Source: Clostridiales bacterium UBA4653 (lineage in GTDB: Bacteria > Bacillota > Clostridia > Oscillospirales > CAG-272). Taken from it: a stretch of 13,446 nt of DNA. The stretch lies in assembly GCA_002405565.1 (NCBI GenBank), contig DHMB01000076.1:1-13446 (forward strand), written 5' to 3'. The notes under the pieces were generated by a model. That model made no database searches, was not told where the DNA came from, and worked only from the letters and a program-made list of their open reading frames with translations. A program made the position numbers and the translations under genes. Each line of letters starts with the position of its first letter. Positions within the stretch are counted from its first letter, which is position 1. Below, in pieces: positions 1-6,838 of the stretch.

Positions 1-131
1 CCACCTCCCTCAAGGAGGGAGGCTGATACTCTCCCCCTACATTGCTTCTCTTCGGGAAGAAAAGAAGGTAACGCGGGGAGGACTCGGAGCATATTATGGC
101 AGAGGGGAAAAACCTCAAATTCAGAATTTTC
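1..131. repeat. Gene-less left edge with hairpin repeats
   Basis: A perfect hairpin lies at 4-22, with arms CCTCCCTC and GAGGGAGG and loop AAG. The same hairpin with a different closing pair recurs at 13272-13290. A second, imperfect pyrimidine/purine hairpin at about 46-68 (CTTCTCTTC, GGG, then GAAG-rich) resembles the CTTTC/GAAAG hairpins at 12813-12839 and 13338-13360. No convincing promoter for the following gene is visible here. The gene may be read from a promoter outside the window or from a weak unrecognised one. Confidence 0.6.
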
Positions 132-144
132 GGAGGAAAAAACA

Positions 145-999
145 ATGCCGGCATTTCAGAACCAGGCAACTCTTTCATACAACGGTATATCCGTTACGTC
201 AAACACGGTTACGGGGGAAATAGTTGATGTTCTTTCCGTAACAAAAACAGCCGTGCCGAAAACGTATACCGCAGGGGGCGAGGTGACATATGTAATAAAC
301 CTTAAAAATTCGGGCACCCCGGCACTTACGAATCTCATCGTAACCGACGACCTCGGCACTTATGCTTTCGGCGAGGGGACAGTCGCTCCGCTTACGTACA
401 CCTTGGATTCCGTAACGTATTTTATCGACGGCGTGCTTCAGACGGCTCCTGCCGTCACATCGGACAGAACCCTTGCGTTTACGGGAATAACCGTTCCTGC
501 GGGCGGAACATCGACGATTGTTTACAGAACGGACGTGACGGAGTTTGCGCCGCTCGGAGCGGACGGAACGATTGTCAATACCGTATCTGCAAGCGGAGAC
601 GGAGTAAATACGCCCGTAACGGCGACGGAAACGGTTACAGTAGCGGGTGCGCCTCGGCTTTCAATTTCAAAGTCTGTCGTCCCGACAACCGTCACCGAAA
701 ACGGAACATTGACATATACCTTCGTCATTGAAAACACGGGAAACACCGCGGCGGACGCTTCCGCAAACGTTGCCGTCACCGACGTTTTCGACCCCATCCT
801 CAACCCCATAACCGTTACGTTCAACGGCACGACATGGGCAGAAGGCACAAATTACACCTATAATCCCGAAACCGGCGAATTTGCAACCGTTGCGGGACAG
901 ATAACAGTCCCAGCCGCAACGTTCACCCAGAACGCGACGACCGGCGCCTGGACAGTTACCCCCGGCACCTCAACTCTGACAGTCAGCGGAACGGTGTAA
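145..999 (+). CDS. DUF11 repeat-domain protein without signal peptide
   Basis: This 284-residue protein is built from two DUF11-type (TIGR01451, 'conserved repeat domain') beta-sandwich modules. The first spans about residues 28-165 and begins after VLSVTKTAVP. The second begins near residue 169 (APRLSISKSVVP) and runs to the end. Each carries the family pattern of S-x-x-K at the start, Y-x-x-x-x-x-N-x-G-x-x in the middle, and V-x-D nearby. The N-terminal stretch NQATLSYNG is followed directly by the first module. The start is fixed by GGAGG at 132-136, 8 nt before the ATG. There is no signal peptide, membrane segment or LPXTG sorting motif, which is odd for a domain usually found on cell surfaces. 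The protein could be exported by a non-classical route, be a spore-coat or other internal structural protein, or be secreted after assembly. The gene stands alone with a strong terminator behind it. The family call is firm and the role is unknown. Confidence 0.8.
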   Translation: MPAFQNQATLSYNGISVTSNTVTGEIVDVLSVTKTAVPKTYTAGGEVTYVINLKNSGTPALTNLIVTDDLGTYAFGEGTVAPLTYTLDSVTYFIDGVLQTAPAVTSDRTLAFTGITVPAGGTSTIVYRTDVTEFAPLGADGTIVNTVSASGDGVNTPVTATETVTVAGAPRLSISKSVVPTTVTENGTLTYTFVIENTGNTAADASANVAVTDVFDPILNPITVTFNGTTWAEGTNYTYNPETGEFATVAGQITVPAATFTQNATTGAWTVTPGTSTLTVSGTV

Positions 1000-1005
1000 A
1001 AAAAC

Positions 1006-1035
1006 AAAAAATCCCCGCTTGTGCGGGGATTTTTT
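1006..1035 (+). terminator. Intrinsic terminator of the DUF11 gene
   Basis: The stem pairs AAAAAATCCCCGC (1006-1018) with its exact complement (1023-1035) around the loop TTGT, ending in a run of six T. It begins 7 nt after the stop codon. Confidence 0.9.
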
Positions 1036-1212
1036 GAGTTAAGAGAGGAGAGAGAAAAGAAGAGGTGCGCTCCGCGCGGGGGTTATTATGTTTTTTGCTG
1101 GGCTTTGGTACCTGAGTAGACGAAAGAAAGCAAGGAAATTTTGTTTTTTTCTCTGATGGGGACTCAAAAGAGCGCCTCAAAATAAATTTTCCCGAAATAC
1201 TTTCAAAAGCTC
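1036..1212. repeat. Repeat-derived spacer, related to right-end repeats
   Basis: No gene is supported here. The segment at 1096-1142 (TGCTGGGCTTTGGT and onward) matches 13012-13058, with 18 of the first 19 bases identical and looser similarity after that. The 14-nt word ACGAAAGAAAGCAA at about 1120-1133 recurs at about 12838-12851. The spacer is therefore a mosaic of the same dispersed elements that fill the right end of the window. Confidence 0.55.
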
Positions 1213-1241
1213 TGTACAACCGGGCAAAAATGTGTTAATAT
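1213..1241 (+). promoter_or_regulatory. Candidate sigma-A promoter of the DUF4364 operon
   Basis: The -35-like TGTACA (1213-1218) lies 17 nt before TAATAT (1236-1241). An extended -10 TG sits at 1233-1234. The -35 box is poor, so the call is tentative. Confidence 0.4.
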
Positions 1242-1276
1242 TTAATGTGAATCAGAATATTTTTACGGAGAAAACC

Positions 1277-1867
1277 ATGGCAAAACAGCTTACGGATAAA
1301 AACGATATAAAGATTTTCATATTATACCTGTTGAAAAACATTGAACGTCCCGTCGATATGGTGACGCTCAACGACATAGTCGTTCAGGACGGATTTGTCA
1401 ATCAGTTTGATTTTATGGACTGTTTTTACGAGCTCTGCGAGACAAGCGCCGTCCGTAAATTTGAAAAAGACGGCGTCGAGTTTTACGAAATAACTGTTGA
1501 CGGAACGGTTGCCGCGGAAACAATGCAGAGCAACATCATTCAGTCGATACGCGAGCGCAGTCTGCGTTCGGCAATGCGACTTCTTTCGTTCCACAGCCGG
1601 GGGGCAAAGCAGGCATGCACGCTTGAGGACGCCGCTGACGGAAAATGCCGGCTCATCTGCCGCTATACGGACAAAAACGGCGAATTCTTTTCGCTTTCCG
1701 TACTCTTTGAAACACGTCATCAGGCGGAGCTGATGAGAATGAACTGCAATGAAGACCCCGAACTTCTTTATCGCGGGGTGCTGAGCATACTTTCTGGCGA
1801 CATAAATTACCTTGCCGACGCATGGGCAGGGGACGTTGAATATGACGGAGAGGAGGAAAATCCGTAA
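1277..1867 (+). CDS. DUF4364 family protein
   Basis: This 196-residue protein matches the DUF4364 family of Clostridia in length and layout. It opens with TDKNDIKIFILYLL and a helical region up to about residue 80 that resembles a winged helix (PVDMVTLNDIV, then DFMDCFYELCE and a beta hairpin with FYEITVDG). A second half from about residue 110 has the SLSVLFETRHQAELM strand-helix. The start at 1277 follows ACGGAG with good spacing. An in-frame GTG at 1232 lies inside the probable -10 region and has no ribosome binding site. The stop overlaps the next start by one base (TAATG), so translation is coupled to the DUF624 gene. The function of the family is not established. The winged-helix look suggests a regulatory or DNA-binding role, which is inference. 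Confidence 0.85.
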   Translation: MAKQLTDKNDIKIFILYLLKNIERPVDMVTLNDIVVQDGFVNQFDFMDCFYELCETSAVRKFEKDGVEFYEITVDGTVAAETMQSNIIQSIRERSLRSAMRLLSFHSRGAKQACTLEDAADGKCRLICRYTDKNGEFFSLSVLFETRHQAELMRMNCNEDPELLYRGVLSILSGDINYLADAWAGDVEYDGEEENP

Positions 1868-2889
1868 TGGCAGATAAAACACCGAAAAAACCGAATTTCA
1901 TCTGGCGAAGCATACTCAAGGACGGAAAAGGCGTCGACAAGAAGGACGTTATAAAAGGTTACAGCCTCAGAAACTTTTTCCGTCTTTATTTCCGCAGAAT
2001 TTCAAACATCATGACTATAAACCTCTTTTACATCTTCGGAAACTTCCCCGTTCTGTTTCTTTTCCTTGCGCTCAGCGGTTATTTCAGTAACCTTTCATCC
2101 GAGCCGGCAAGCCCGTTTTTCTCCGTGCTTTACGGCTTAAAGACGGCAGGCGGAACAAATCCCGCCTTCGGAGCGCTTTTCGGGGCATGGGGCAAAATGG
2201 CGGAGACCGCCGCGCCGACAGTCACAACCTATATCCTTCTCGGCATAGGCGCGCTGTTTATAATCACGTTCGGCCTTGTCAACGTCGGCTGTACGTACCT
2301 TATAAGAGAAACGGTACGCGGCGAGCATATTTTCATTTTCGACGATTTCTTTTCCGCAATCAAGAACAACTTCGGAAAAGGGCTGATTTTCGGCATTATC
2401 GATTGCGCAATGCTTTTCGCCTGCGGCTATTCGATAATGTGGTATTACGTCAACTACAACACGTATTATATTCTCTTCTTCTGCTCAATCTTCATGACGG
2501 CGGTCTATCTCTTCCTGCGCGTTTATATGTACCTGATGATAGTCACCTTTGACATGAAGTTTACGAAAATGCTGAAAAACTCATTCATTTTCTCAATTCT
2601 CAACCTCGGCAAAAACGTCATTGCCCTTCTCGCCTGCATTGCGCTTTGCGTGCTTGCGTTCATGGGGTCGACGCTGTTTATGCCCATCGGAATTATCATT
2701 GCAATCCTCATTCTTTTCTCAACAATGACGTATATCGCCGTTTATGCGGGATATCCGAAGGTTGAAAAGCTGATGATTGACCCGTATTACAAAAACAATC
2801 CGAAGGAAGCGGAAGAAGCCGAAGAGAATGCCAGAGCGGACATTCCCGAAAGAACGGGAAAAGGTCACATAGAAGATGACGAGGACTGA
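1867..2889 (+). CDS. YesL-like DUF624 membrane protein
   Basis: This 340-residue integral membrane protein has six predicted hydrophobic segments, at about residues 49-72, 121-143, 171-193, 200-225, 250-267 and 271-294. The N-terminus is basic and cytoplasmic. The C-terminal tail is acidic (EAEEAEENAR to EDDED). The core YFRRISNIMTINLFYIFGNFP and the FDMKFTKMLKNSFIFS segment match the DUF624/YesL family. YesL-type genes often sit beside carbohydrate transport or glycosidase genes, which fits the glycoside hydrolase directly downstream. The molecular function is unknown. A GAGGAGG lies 10 nt upstream of the start, inside the end of the DUF4364 gene. The loop between segments 1 and 2 is long and could be exposed outside the cell. 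Confidence 0.85.
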   Translation: MADKTPKKPNFIWRSILKDGKGVDKKDVIKGYSLRNFFRLYFRRISNIMTINLFYIFGNFPVLFLFLALSGYFSNLSSEPASPFFSVLYGLKTAGGTNPAFGALFGAWGKMAETAAPTVTTYILLGIGALFIITFGLVNVGCTYLIRETVRGEHIFIFDDFFSAIKNNFGKGLIFGIIDCAMLFACGYSIMWYYVNYNTYYILFFCSIFMTAVYLFLRVYMYLMIVTFDMKFTKMLKNSFIFSILNLGKNVIALLACIALCVLAFMGSTLFMPIGIIIAILILFSTMTYIAVYAGYPKVEKLMIDPYYKNNPKEAEEAEENARADIPERTGKGHIEDDED

Positions 2890-2902
2890 CGGAGGAAAAA
2901 TC

Positions 2903-3979
2903 ATGTCGGATAACGCAAAAATCGCAGCCGAGCAGCATAATGTAATCGGTTATGCGGCGTCCGGAAAGACGCTCGCAAGGACAACAGACCCCGCCGCACA
3001 ATGGTTTTTTGAGAAAACAAATCTCGGACTTTTCATTCATTTCGGCATTTCCGCCGCGGGTGACGATATCGACATTTCGTGGGGCATGATGGACAATCCC
3101 GACCGCCGGGCAAAGGGCAACGGAATTCTGACGCCGAACGAATACTGGGCGCTTGCGGAGAAATTCAATCCAAAACATTTCGAGCCGGAAAAATGGCTTT
3201 CGGCGGCGAAAAACGCAGGCTTTTCATATGCCGTTTTCACGACAAAGCACCATGACGGCTATGCGCTTTGGCCCTCCGACTTCGGCGACTTTTCAACAAA
3301 GCAGTATCTCGGCGGGCGCGACCTTGTCTCGGAATATGTTTCGGCTTGCCGCAAGGTCGGGCTGAAGGTCGGACTTTATTATTCCCCTCCGGACTGGAGA
3401 CTGAACAGAAAATATATGTCGTTTGCCTCCGGCTCCCGCTCCGAAAAATATCCGGACAGACCGCACGAGGACGCCGACCACAAGCCCGTCGGCACAATTC
3501 CCGAAATGCCCGAAGAGCACAGGAAAATGCTCGTCCGCTATTTCAACGGTCAGGTGCGCGAGCTTCTGATGCGCTACGGGCAGATCGACCTTCTCTGGTT
3601 TGACGGAACCCTCCCGTCGCTTGACGGCGCAATGACAATTGAAGAAATCCGTGCGCTCCAGCCGCACATCATAGTAAACGACAGGCTCTGGGGCACGGGC
3701 GATTACTGCTCGCGCTTTGAATGTAAGCTGCCGACGGAAAAGCCCGACGTCCCTTGGGAAACGGCGCAGATATGGCATGTCGGCGGGGGCTGGTCGTATG
3801 TGAAAAACGCGGACAAATACCGTGCGCCGGAGATAACGTTCCATCAGTACGAGGTGGCAAAAAAATTCGGCGGGAACCTGCTTCTGAACATCGCGCCGGA
3901 CGGAGACGGAGTCGTGCCCGAGGCATATTACGCCGCGCTCGAAAGGTTGAAAAACGATATCGCCGCCGCAGAAAAATAA
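2903..3979 (+). CDS. GH29 alpha-L-fucosidase, cytoplasmic, catalytic domain only
   Basis: This 358-residue glycoside hydrolase family 29 enzyme probably releases alpha-linked L-fucose from oligosaccharides by a retaining mechanism. Family motifs appear in order: GLFIHFG near residues 42-48, TKHHDGYALWPS with H116/H117, VGLYYSPPDW, and LLWFDG with the expected nucleophile D234. WETAQ with E286 follows, then a GGNLLLNIAPDGDG ending. GH29 enzymes are usually longer and carry a C-terminal beta-sandwich. This one stops soon after the catalytic barrel. No signal peptide is present, so the substrate must be imported first. The chosen start has GGAGG 7 nt upstream. An in-frame ATG at 2876 would overlap the DUF624 gene and lacks a ribosome binding site. 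The gene follows the DUF624 gene by 13 nt and closes the operon. The family is firm, but fucose specificity is by family only. Confidence 0.9.
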   Translation: MSDNAKIAAEQHNVIGYAASGKTLARTTDPAAQWFFEKTNLGLFIHFGISAAGDDIDISWGMMDNPDRRAKGNGILTPNEYWALAEKFNPKHFEPEKWLSAAKNAGFSYAVFTTKHHDGYALWPSDFGDFSTKQYLGGRDLVSEYVSACRKVGLKVGLYYSPPDWRLNRKYMSFASGSRSEKYPDRPHEDADHKPVGTIPEMPEEHRKMLVRYFNGQVRELLMRYGQIDLLWFDGTLPSLDGAMTIEEIRALQPHIIVNDRLWGTGDYCSRFECKLPTEKPDVPWETAQIWHVGGGWSYVKNADKYRAPEITFHQYEVAKKFGGNLLLNIAPDGDGVVPEAYYAALERLKNDIAAAEK

Positions 3980-3991
3980 TTGTTTCCCTTA

Positions 3992-4020
3992 TTGACAATC
4001 GACGCGAAAAAAGCTATAAT
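3992..4020 (+). promoter_or_regulatory. Consensus sigma-A promoter of the lipoprotein gene
   Basis: TTGACA (3992-3997) and TATAAT (4015-4020) are separated by exactly 17 nt, a full match to the housekeeping consensus. It begins 12 nt after the fucosidase stop codon. Transcription would start near 4027, leaving a short leader before the ATG at 4054. Confidence 0.9.
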
Positions 4021-4053
4021 AATATCACAATCAAAGAAAGGATCAATATCACT

Positions 4054-4419
4054 ATGAAGAAAATCATCGCACTCACCCTTGTTCTTGCAATGGCAGCTCT
4101 TCTGCTCACGTCCTGCGCAACAATGCTCTCCGGCGAATACACAGGTAAAGCAAACCTTTTCGGTCTTGTCGGCGGCGAAGTTACGTATAAATTCTCGGGC
4201 AGCAAGGTTACGGTTACGGTAAAGGCTTCGGTTCTCGGATTTGAGAAAGAAACCTCTTACAGCGGCACATACAAGATTGAAAAAGGCGACGACGGCAAGG
4301 AGACAATCACCTTCACATACGAAGGCGACGGCTCAAGCTACAGCGGCTCTCAGTCCTTCTCTCAGGATAAGAGCGCAAAGACAATCACCATCGGCGGCGT
4401 AACTTATAACAAGAAGTAA
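4054..4419 (+). CDS. Small secreted lipoprotein
   Basis: This 121-residue protein has a lipoprotein signal peptide: MKK, a hydrophobic core, then the lipobox LTSC with C21 as the lipidation site. The mature part is about 100 residues of short beta strands and glycines. It has the repeating theme SGEYTG, KFSGSKVTVTVK, SYSGTYKI, ITFTYEGDG and TITIGGVTY, like small up-and-down beta-barrel lipoproteins of Firmicutes. I do not recognise a named family. The start follows AAAGAAAGG and sits just behind a consensus promoter. A longer in-frame reading from upstream would overlap the fucosidase gene and is rejected. With its own promoter and two terminators behind it, the gene is a separate and probably strongly expressed unit. 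Confidence 0.8.
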   Translation: MKKIIALTLVLAMAALLLTSCATMLSGEYTGKANLFGLVGGEVTYKFSGSKVTVTVKASVLGFEKETSYSGTYKIEKGDDGKETITFTYEGDGSSYSGSQSFSQDKSAKTITIGGVTYNKK

Positions 4420-4431
4420 TTTTTCAAAACC

Positions 4432-4467
4432 AAAAAACAGCGGAAGGATATTCTTCCGCTGTTTTTT
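4432..4467 (+). terminator. Intrinsic terminator of the lipoprotein gene
   Basis: A 15-bp perfect stem pairs AAAAAACAGCGGAAG (4432-4446) with 4453-4467 around the loop GATATT and ends in six T. Confidence 0.92.
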
Positions 4468-4483
4468 CGTTCCGTAAACTCAG

Positions 4484-4512
4484 AAAAAATCCGTCCGCAG
4501 GCGGATTTTTTT
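4484..4512 (+). terminator. Second terminator-like hairpin
   Basis: AAAAAATCCG (4484-4493) pairs with CGGATTTTTT (4502-4511). A small extra C-G-rich tip forms inside the loop, and a T run follows. It probably backs up the terminator at 4432-4467. Confidence 0.75.
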
Positions 4513-4522
4513 ATTCCCCCTC

Positions 4523-4551
4523 TTGATTTTCCCAAAAAAAGGGTATAAAAT
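4523..4551 (+). promoter_or_regulatory. Candidate promoter of the fliB-like gene
   Basis: TTGATT (4523-4528) is followed after 17 nt by TAAAAT (4546-4551). An overlapping TATAAA at 4544 would give a 15-nt spacer. The AT-rich leader then runs to the ribosome binding site GGAAAGG at 4577-4583. Confidence 0.55.
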
Positions 4552-4591
4552 ATAGCATATTTTTTTATTTTTTTGCGGAAAGGCGCAGTTT

Positions 4592-5737
4592 ATGCCCGAA
4601 AAAATGTTCACCGTGCCGGATATTTATCCGGATTTCAAATGCAAGATATCTTCATGCAGACAGACCTGCTGTTACGGCTGGGAGATAACCTTCGGAATGG
4701 AGGAATATTTCAGACTAATCGGGATGAACTGTCCGCGCGACCTGCGCAAAAGGCTGGACGGCTCTGTCTATGTTCTCGACCATCCGACGCGCGAGCGTTA
4801 TGCGGCGCTTGCCAAAAGATATGACGGCGAATGTCCCATGCACGACCCGGACGGTTATTGCGCGCTTCAGCGCCATTGCGGCGAGGACTCGCTTACGTCC
4901 GTCTGCCGGTTTTATCCGAGAAGCCCGCGCACGCGCCATGCAAACGAGTGCTCTGTCGCCGCGTCATGCGAGGGAGTCTGCGAGCTGCTTTTCGCAAGGA
5001 AAGAACCGCTTTCGTTTATAAAGCTCCCGCTTGACTTCCGCGACGTTTTCACCCCTTCTCCGGATGATGACATAAAAACGCGATTTTATGTTCCCGTCAG
5101 GCAAAAGCTGATATCCGTCCTGCAGGACAGAAGAGCGCCGCTCTCCGAAAGACTTTCCCGCGTCGTGAAAATCGCGGAAGAACTCGACGGCGCATTTGAA
5201 AAAGGCACGGATGACGCCATCCGCGAGATGCTTTCGTCGACAGACGGCGCGTCGCCGTCGGCAGAAAAAAAGCCAGCGGAGCTTTCCGCTCTGAAAATTG
5301 CCGCAAGACTGCTTTCGGGCTTTGATTTCAGACATTCAATCTATCCGTTTGCACAAAAGGCGGCGGAGAACCTCGGTTTTGACGCGGACAGCCTTGCCGG
5401 AAATTACGAAAAAGCAAGCTCCGATTTTGAAAAGGCGTTTCCCGAATGGGAAAGGATGTTTGAAAACGTCCTTGTCAACCACTTTTTCTATGAAGGTCTC
5501 CCCTTCTCCGACGACGGCTGCTCTCTTTCCGACAACATGAAAGCCATGCGCGCCGTTTACGGGCTGTGGCGCGTCGCGGCTGTCGGTTACACGCTCACCT
5601 CGCCCGATCTGAATTCCCTTGTCGACGTCACAGCGGCATTTTTCCGTCTTGCGGAAAATTCGCCCCTGCCGGACAACATCGCAAAGGCGATGAAGGCAAA
5701 AAGCGAGCTTTCATCATGCGATTTTTCATCGATATGA
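4592..5737 (+). CDS. fliB: Flagellin lysine N-methylase-like protein (FliB family)
   Basis: This 381-residue protein has the cysteine pattern of the FliB/YkgJ-type family. Cysteines lie at residues 17, 22, 26 and 27 (FKCKISSCRQTCCYGW), and again at 81, 90, 96 and 105 (ECPMHDPDGYC, HC, VCRFYPR). The eight cysteines probably bind an iron-sulfur cluster or another metal. The rest is helical, with the late motif NVLVNHFFYEGLPF typical of the annotated lysine-N-methylases. FliB in Salmonella methylates surface lysines of flagellin. No flagellar gene is visible in this window, so the real substrate could be flagellin encoded elsewhere or another surface protein. The start has GGAAAGG 8 nt upstream. 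The gene is transcribed alone and converges on the MerR gene, with a shared bidirectional terminator. The family call is good and the substrate is inferred. Confidence 0.8.
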   Translation: MPEKMFTVPDIYPDFKCKISSCRQTCCYGWEITFGMEEYFRLIGMNCPRDLRKRLDGSVYVLDHPTRERYAALAKRYDGECPMHDPDGYCALQRHCGEDSLTSVCRFYPRSPRTRHANECSVAASCEGVCELLFARKEPLSFIKLPLDFRDVFTPSPDDDIKTRFYVPVRQKLISVLQDRRAPLSERLSRVVKIAEELDGAFEKGTDDAIREMLSSTDGASPSAEKKPAELSALKIAARLLSGFDFRHSIYPFAQKAAENLGFDADSLAGNYEKASSDFEKAFPEWERMFENVLVNHFFYEGLPFSDDGCSLSDNMKAMRAVYGLWRVAAVGYTLTSPDLNSLVDVTAAFFRLAENSPLPDNIAKAMKAKSELSSCDFSSI

Positions 5738-5782
5738 AGCCGTCGAAAACCGCGACTCCGAGCATAATTTACAGACAGACAG

Positions 5783-5813
5783 AAAAATCCCCGCAGACAA
5801 AGCGGGGATTTTT
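5783..5813. terminator. Bidirectional terminator between convergent genes
   Basis: A 12-bp perfect stem pairs AAAAATCCCCGC (5783-5794) with 5802-5813 around the loop AGACAAA. The A run and T run at its ends make it work in both directions, for fliB (plus) and the MerR gene (minus). Its stem closely repeats that of the terminator at 1006-1035. Confidence 0.88.
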
Positions 5814-5826
5814 ATATGTAAATTTC

Positions 5827-6633
5827 TCATTCCTCAACAGGCAGAACAAATCTTGAACAATAACGCCGCGTTTCGATTTCGCGTCCCGTGTAAGGGGCAA
5901 CTATGCCGAGCACGCGGGGATAACCGACAGGCTTCAGCCCGCGGGAAACAACCTCCCTGCCAAGCGCAAGCCATGCCTCGTCAACACCGTCGTAATCACC
6001 GTAATAAAGGACGGACAACGCCCTGCATGCCGGCAGGACGACAGCCTCCTTCGGCGCTTTTTCGTGCCGCACCGGAACGCATACATGAAAAGGATAAGGC
6101 GCGTCGCTTATATGACCTTCAAGATAGTCAGTTCGTTCGGATATCGTAAACATCGGTTCATCGGAAAGCGCATAGCCATGATGGATACAGTCGCTGTAAA
6201 AGTCGTACATAGCCGCATATTTTTCCGCTATCGTGTGTCCCTCGCAACGGTGCATACAGCAGGTCACGGAGGAAAGAGTCATAAGCTGGACGGAAATTCC
6301 GGGCGCGTCCGCCGTGCGCAGGCGCATTTCCTCAACGCTTCTCTGCAATATGCGCATATGCTTTTCAAGGGTTTCAAGAAGTTCTGTTGCCTCGCCGCCG
6401 CTGACAAAATACGAGACGATCTCCTCCGAGTCAAGCCCCATTGCCCTGAACTTTTCAATCTGCAATATACGCGCGATGTTGTGATTGTCATAGTACCGCC
6501 TTCCGCTGTCCGGCGAAATATAGGCGGGGGTAAGCAGTCCCTTCTCCTCCATACGCATAAGAGTACTTCTGGAAAGGCCGCAGGCACGCGCCGCCTCGCT
6601 TATCTGAAACAGCTTTTTTGCGTCATTGTTCAT
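5827..6633 (-). CDS. MerR-family activator with GyrI-like effector domain
   Basis: This 268-residue regulator opens with a MerR-type winged helix at about residues 8-75. Motifs are FQISEAARACGLSRSTLMRMEEKGLL, a wing with SPDSGRRYY, and FRAMGLDSEEI. A dimerising coiled coil follows at about 80-105 (ELLETLEKHMRILQ). The C-terminal half is a GyrI-like ligand-binding domain, as in BmrR or BltR-type drug sensors, including PACRALSVLYYGDYD and VVSRGLKPVGYPR. Such proteins remodel promoters with over-long spacers when ligand binds. The start is the ATG at 6633, 7 nt after GGGAGG. Upstream TTG and ATG codons lie on or in the ribosome binding site. A promoter with exactly the required architecture lies 212 bp away in front of the surface operon. 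Ligand is unknown. Confidence 0.88.
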   Translation of the reverse strand: MNNDAKKLFQISEAARACGLSRSTLMRMEEKGLLTPAYISPDSGRRYYDNHNIARILQIEKFRAMGLDSEEIVSYFVSGGEATELLETLEKHMRILQRSVEEMRLRTADAPGISVQLMTLSSVTCCMHRCEGHTIAEKYAAMYDFYSDCIHHGYALSDEPMFTISERTDYLEGHISDAPYPFHVCVPVRHEKAPKEAVVLPACRALSVLYYGDYDGVDEAWLALGREVVSRGLKPVGYPRVLGIVAPYTGREIETRRYCSRFVLPVEE

Positions 6634-6703
6634 AATCATTCCTCCCAAAATTCATGCATAACCGCGGAGGGCCGCAAAGGCTCCCCGCAAAAGAGAATGT
6701 CAT

Positions 6704-6725
6704 AAGCGCCGCAAGGCGCTTTTTT
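6704..6725 (+). terminator. Orphan terminator-like hairpin upstream of the MerR gene
   Basis: AAGCGCC (6704-6710) pairs with GGCGCTT (6715-6721) around a GCAA tetraloop, followed by T residues on the plus strand. No plus-strand gene ends here, so it may block antisense read-through. On the minus strand it would form a hairpin near the 5' end of the MerR transcript. Confidence 0.4.
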
Positions 6726-6727
6726 AT

Positions 6728-6756
6728 ATTTTATCATGAAAAAAGCAAAAAAACAA
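6728..6756 (-). promoter_or_regulatory. Candidate promoter of the MerR gene
   Basis: Read on the minus strand, TTGTTT (6756-6751) is followed after 17 nt by TAAAAT (6733-6728). This leaves a leader of nearly 90 nt before the ATG at 6633. The promoter does not overlap the dyad at 6845-6860, so simple autoregulation through that site is not evident. Confidence 0.55.
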
Positions 6757-6838
6757 GCGCAGATCGCCCGCGTCCGAGGCGCAAATGAGAAAATCTCCCA
6801 ACAAATCTTATTTTTTTATTTTATTTTTCAAAAAACTC

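Noticed and set aside
1322..1882. 186-codon minus-strand frame over the DUF4364 gene
   Set aside because: It is a shadow of the plus-strand gene with no ribosome binding site or recognisable domain.
3293..3844. 183-codon minus-strand frame over the fucosidase
   Set aside because: GH29 motifs on the plus strand explain the region. The minus frame is arginine-rich and lacks any domain.
3754..4053. Long upstream extension of the small lipoprotein
   Set aside because: It overlaps the fucosidase in another frame and lies mostly before the consensus promoter. The lipobox signal peptide starts at 4054.
6064..6705. 213-codon open frame on the plus strand, antisense to the MerR gene
   Set aside because: It has no ribosome binding site and no domain pattern. 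The opposite strand encodes a clear MerR regulator across the same bases.
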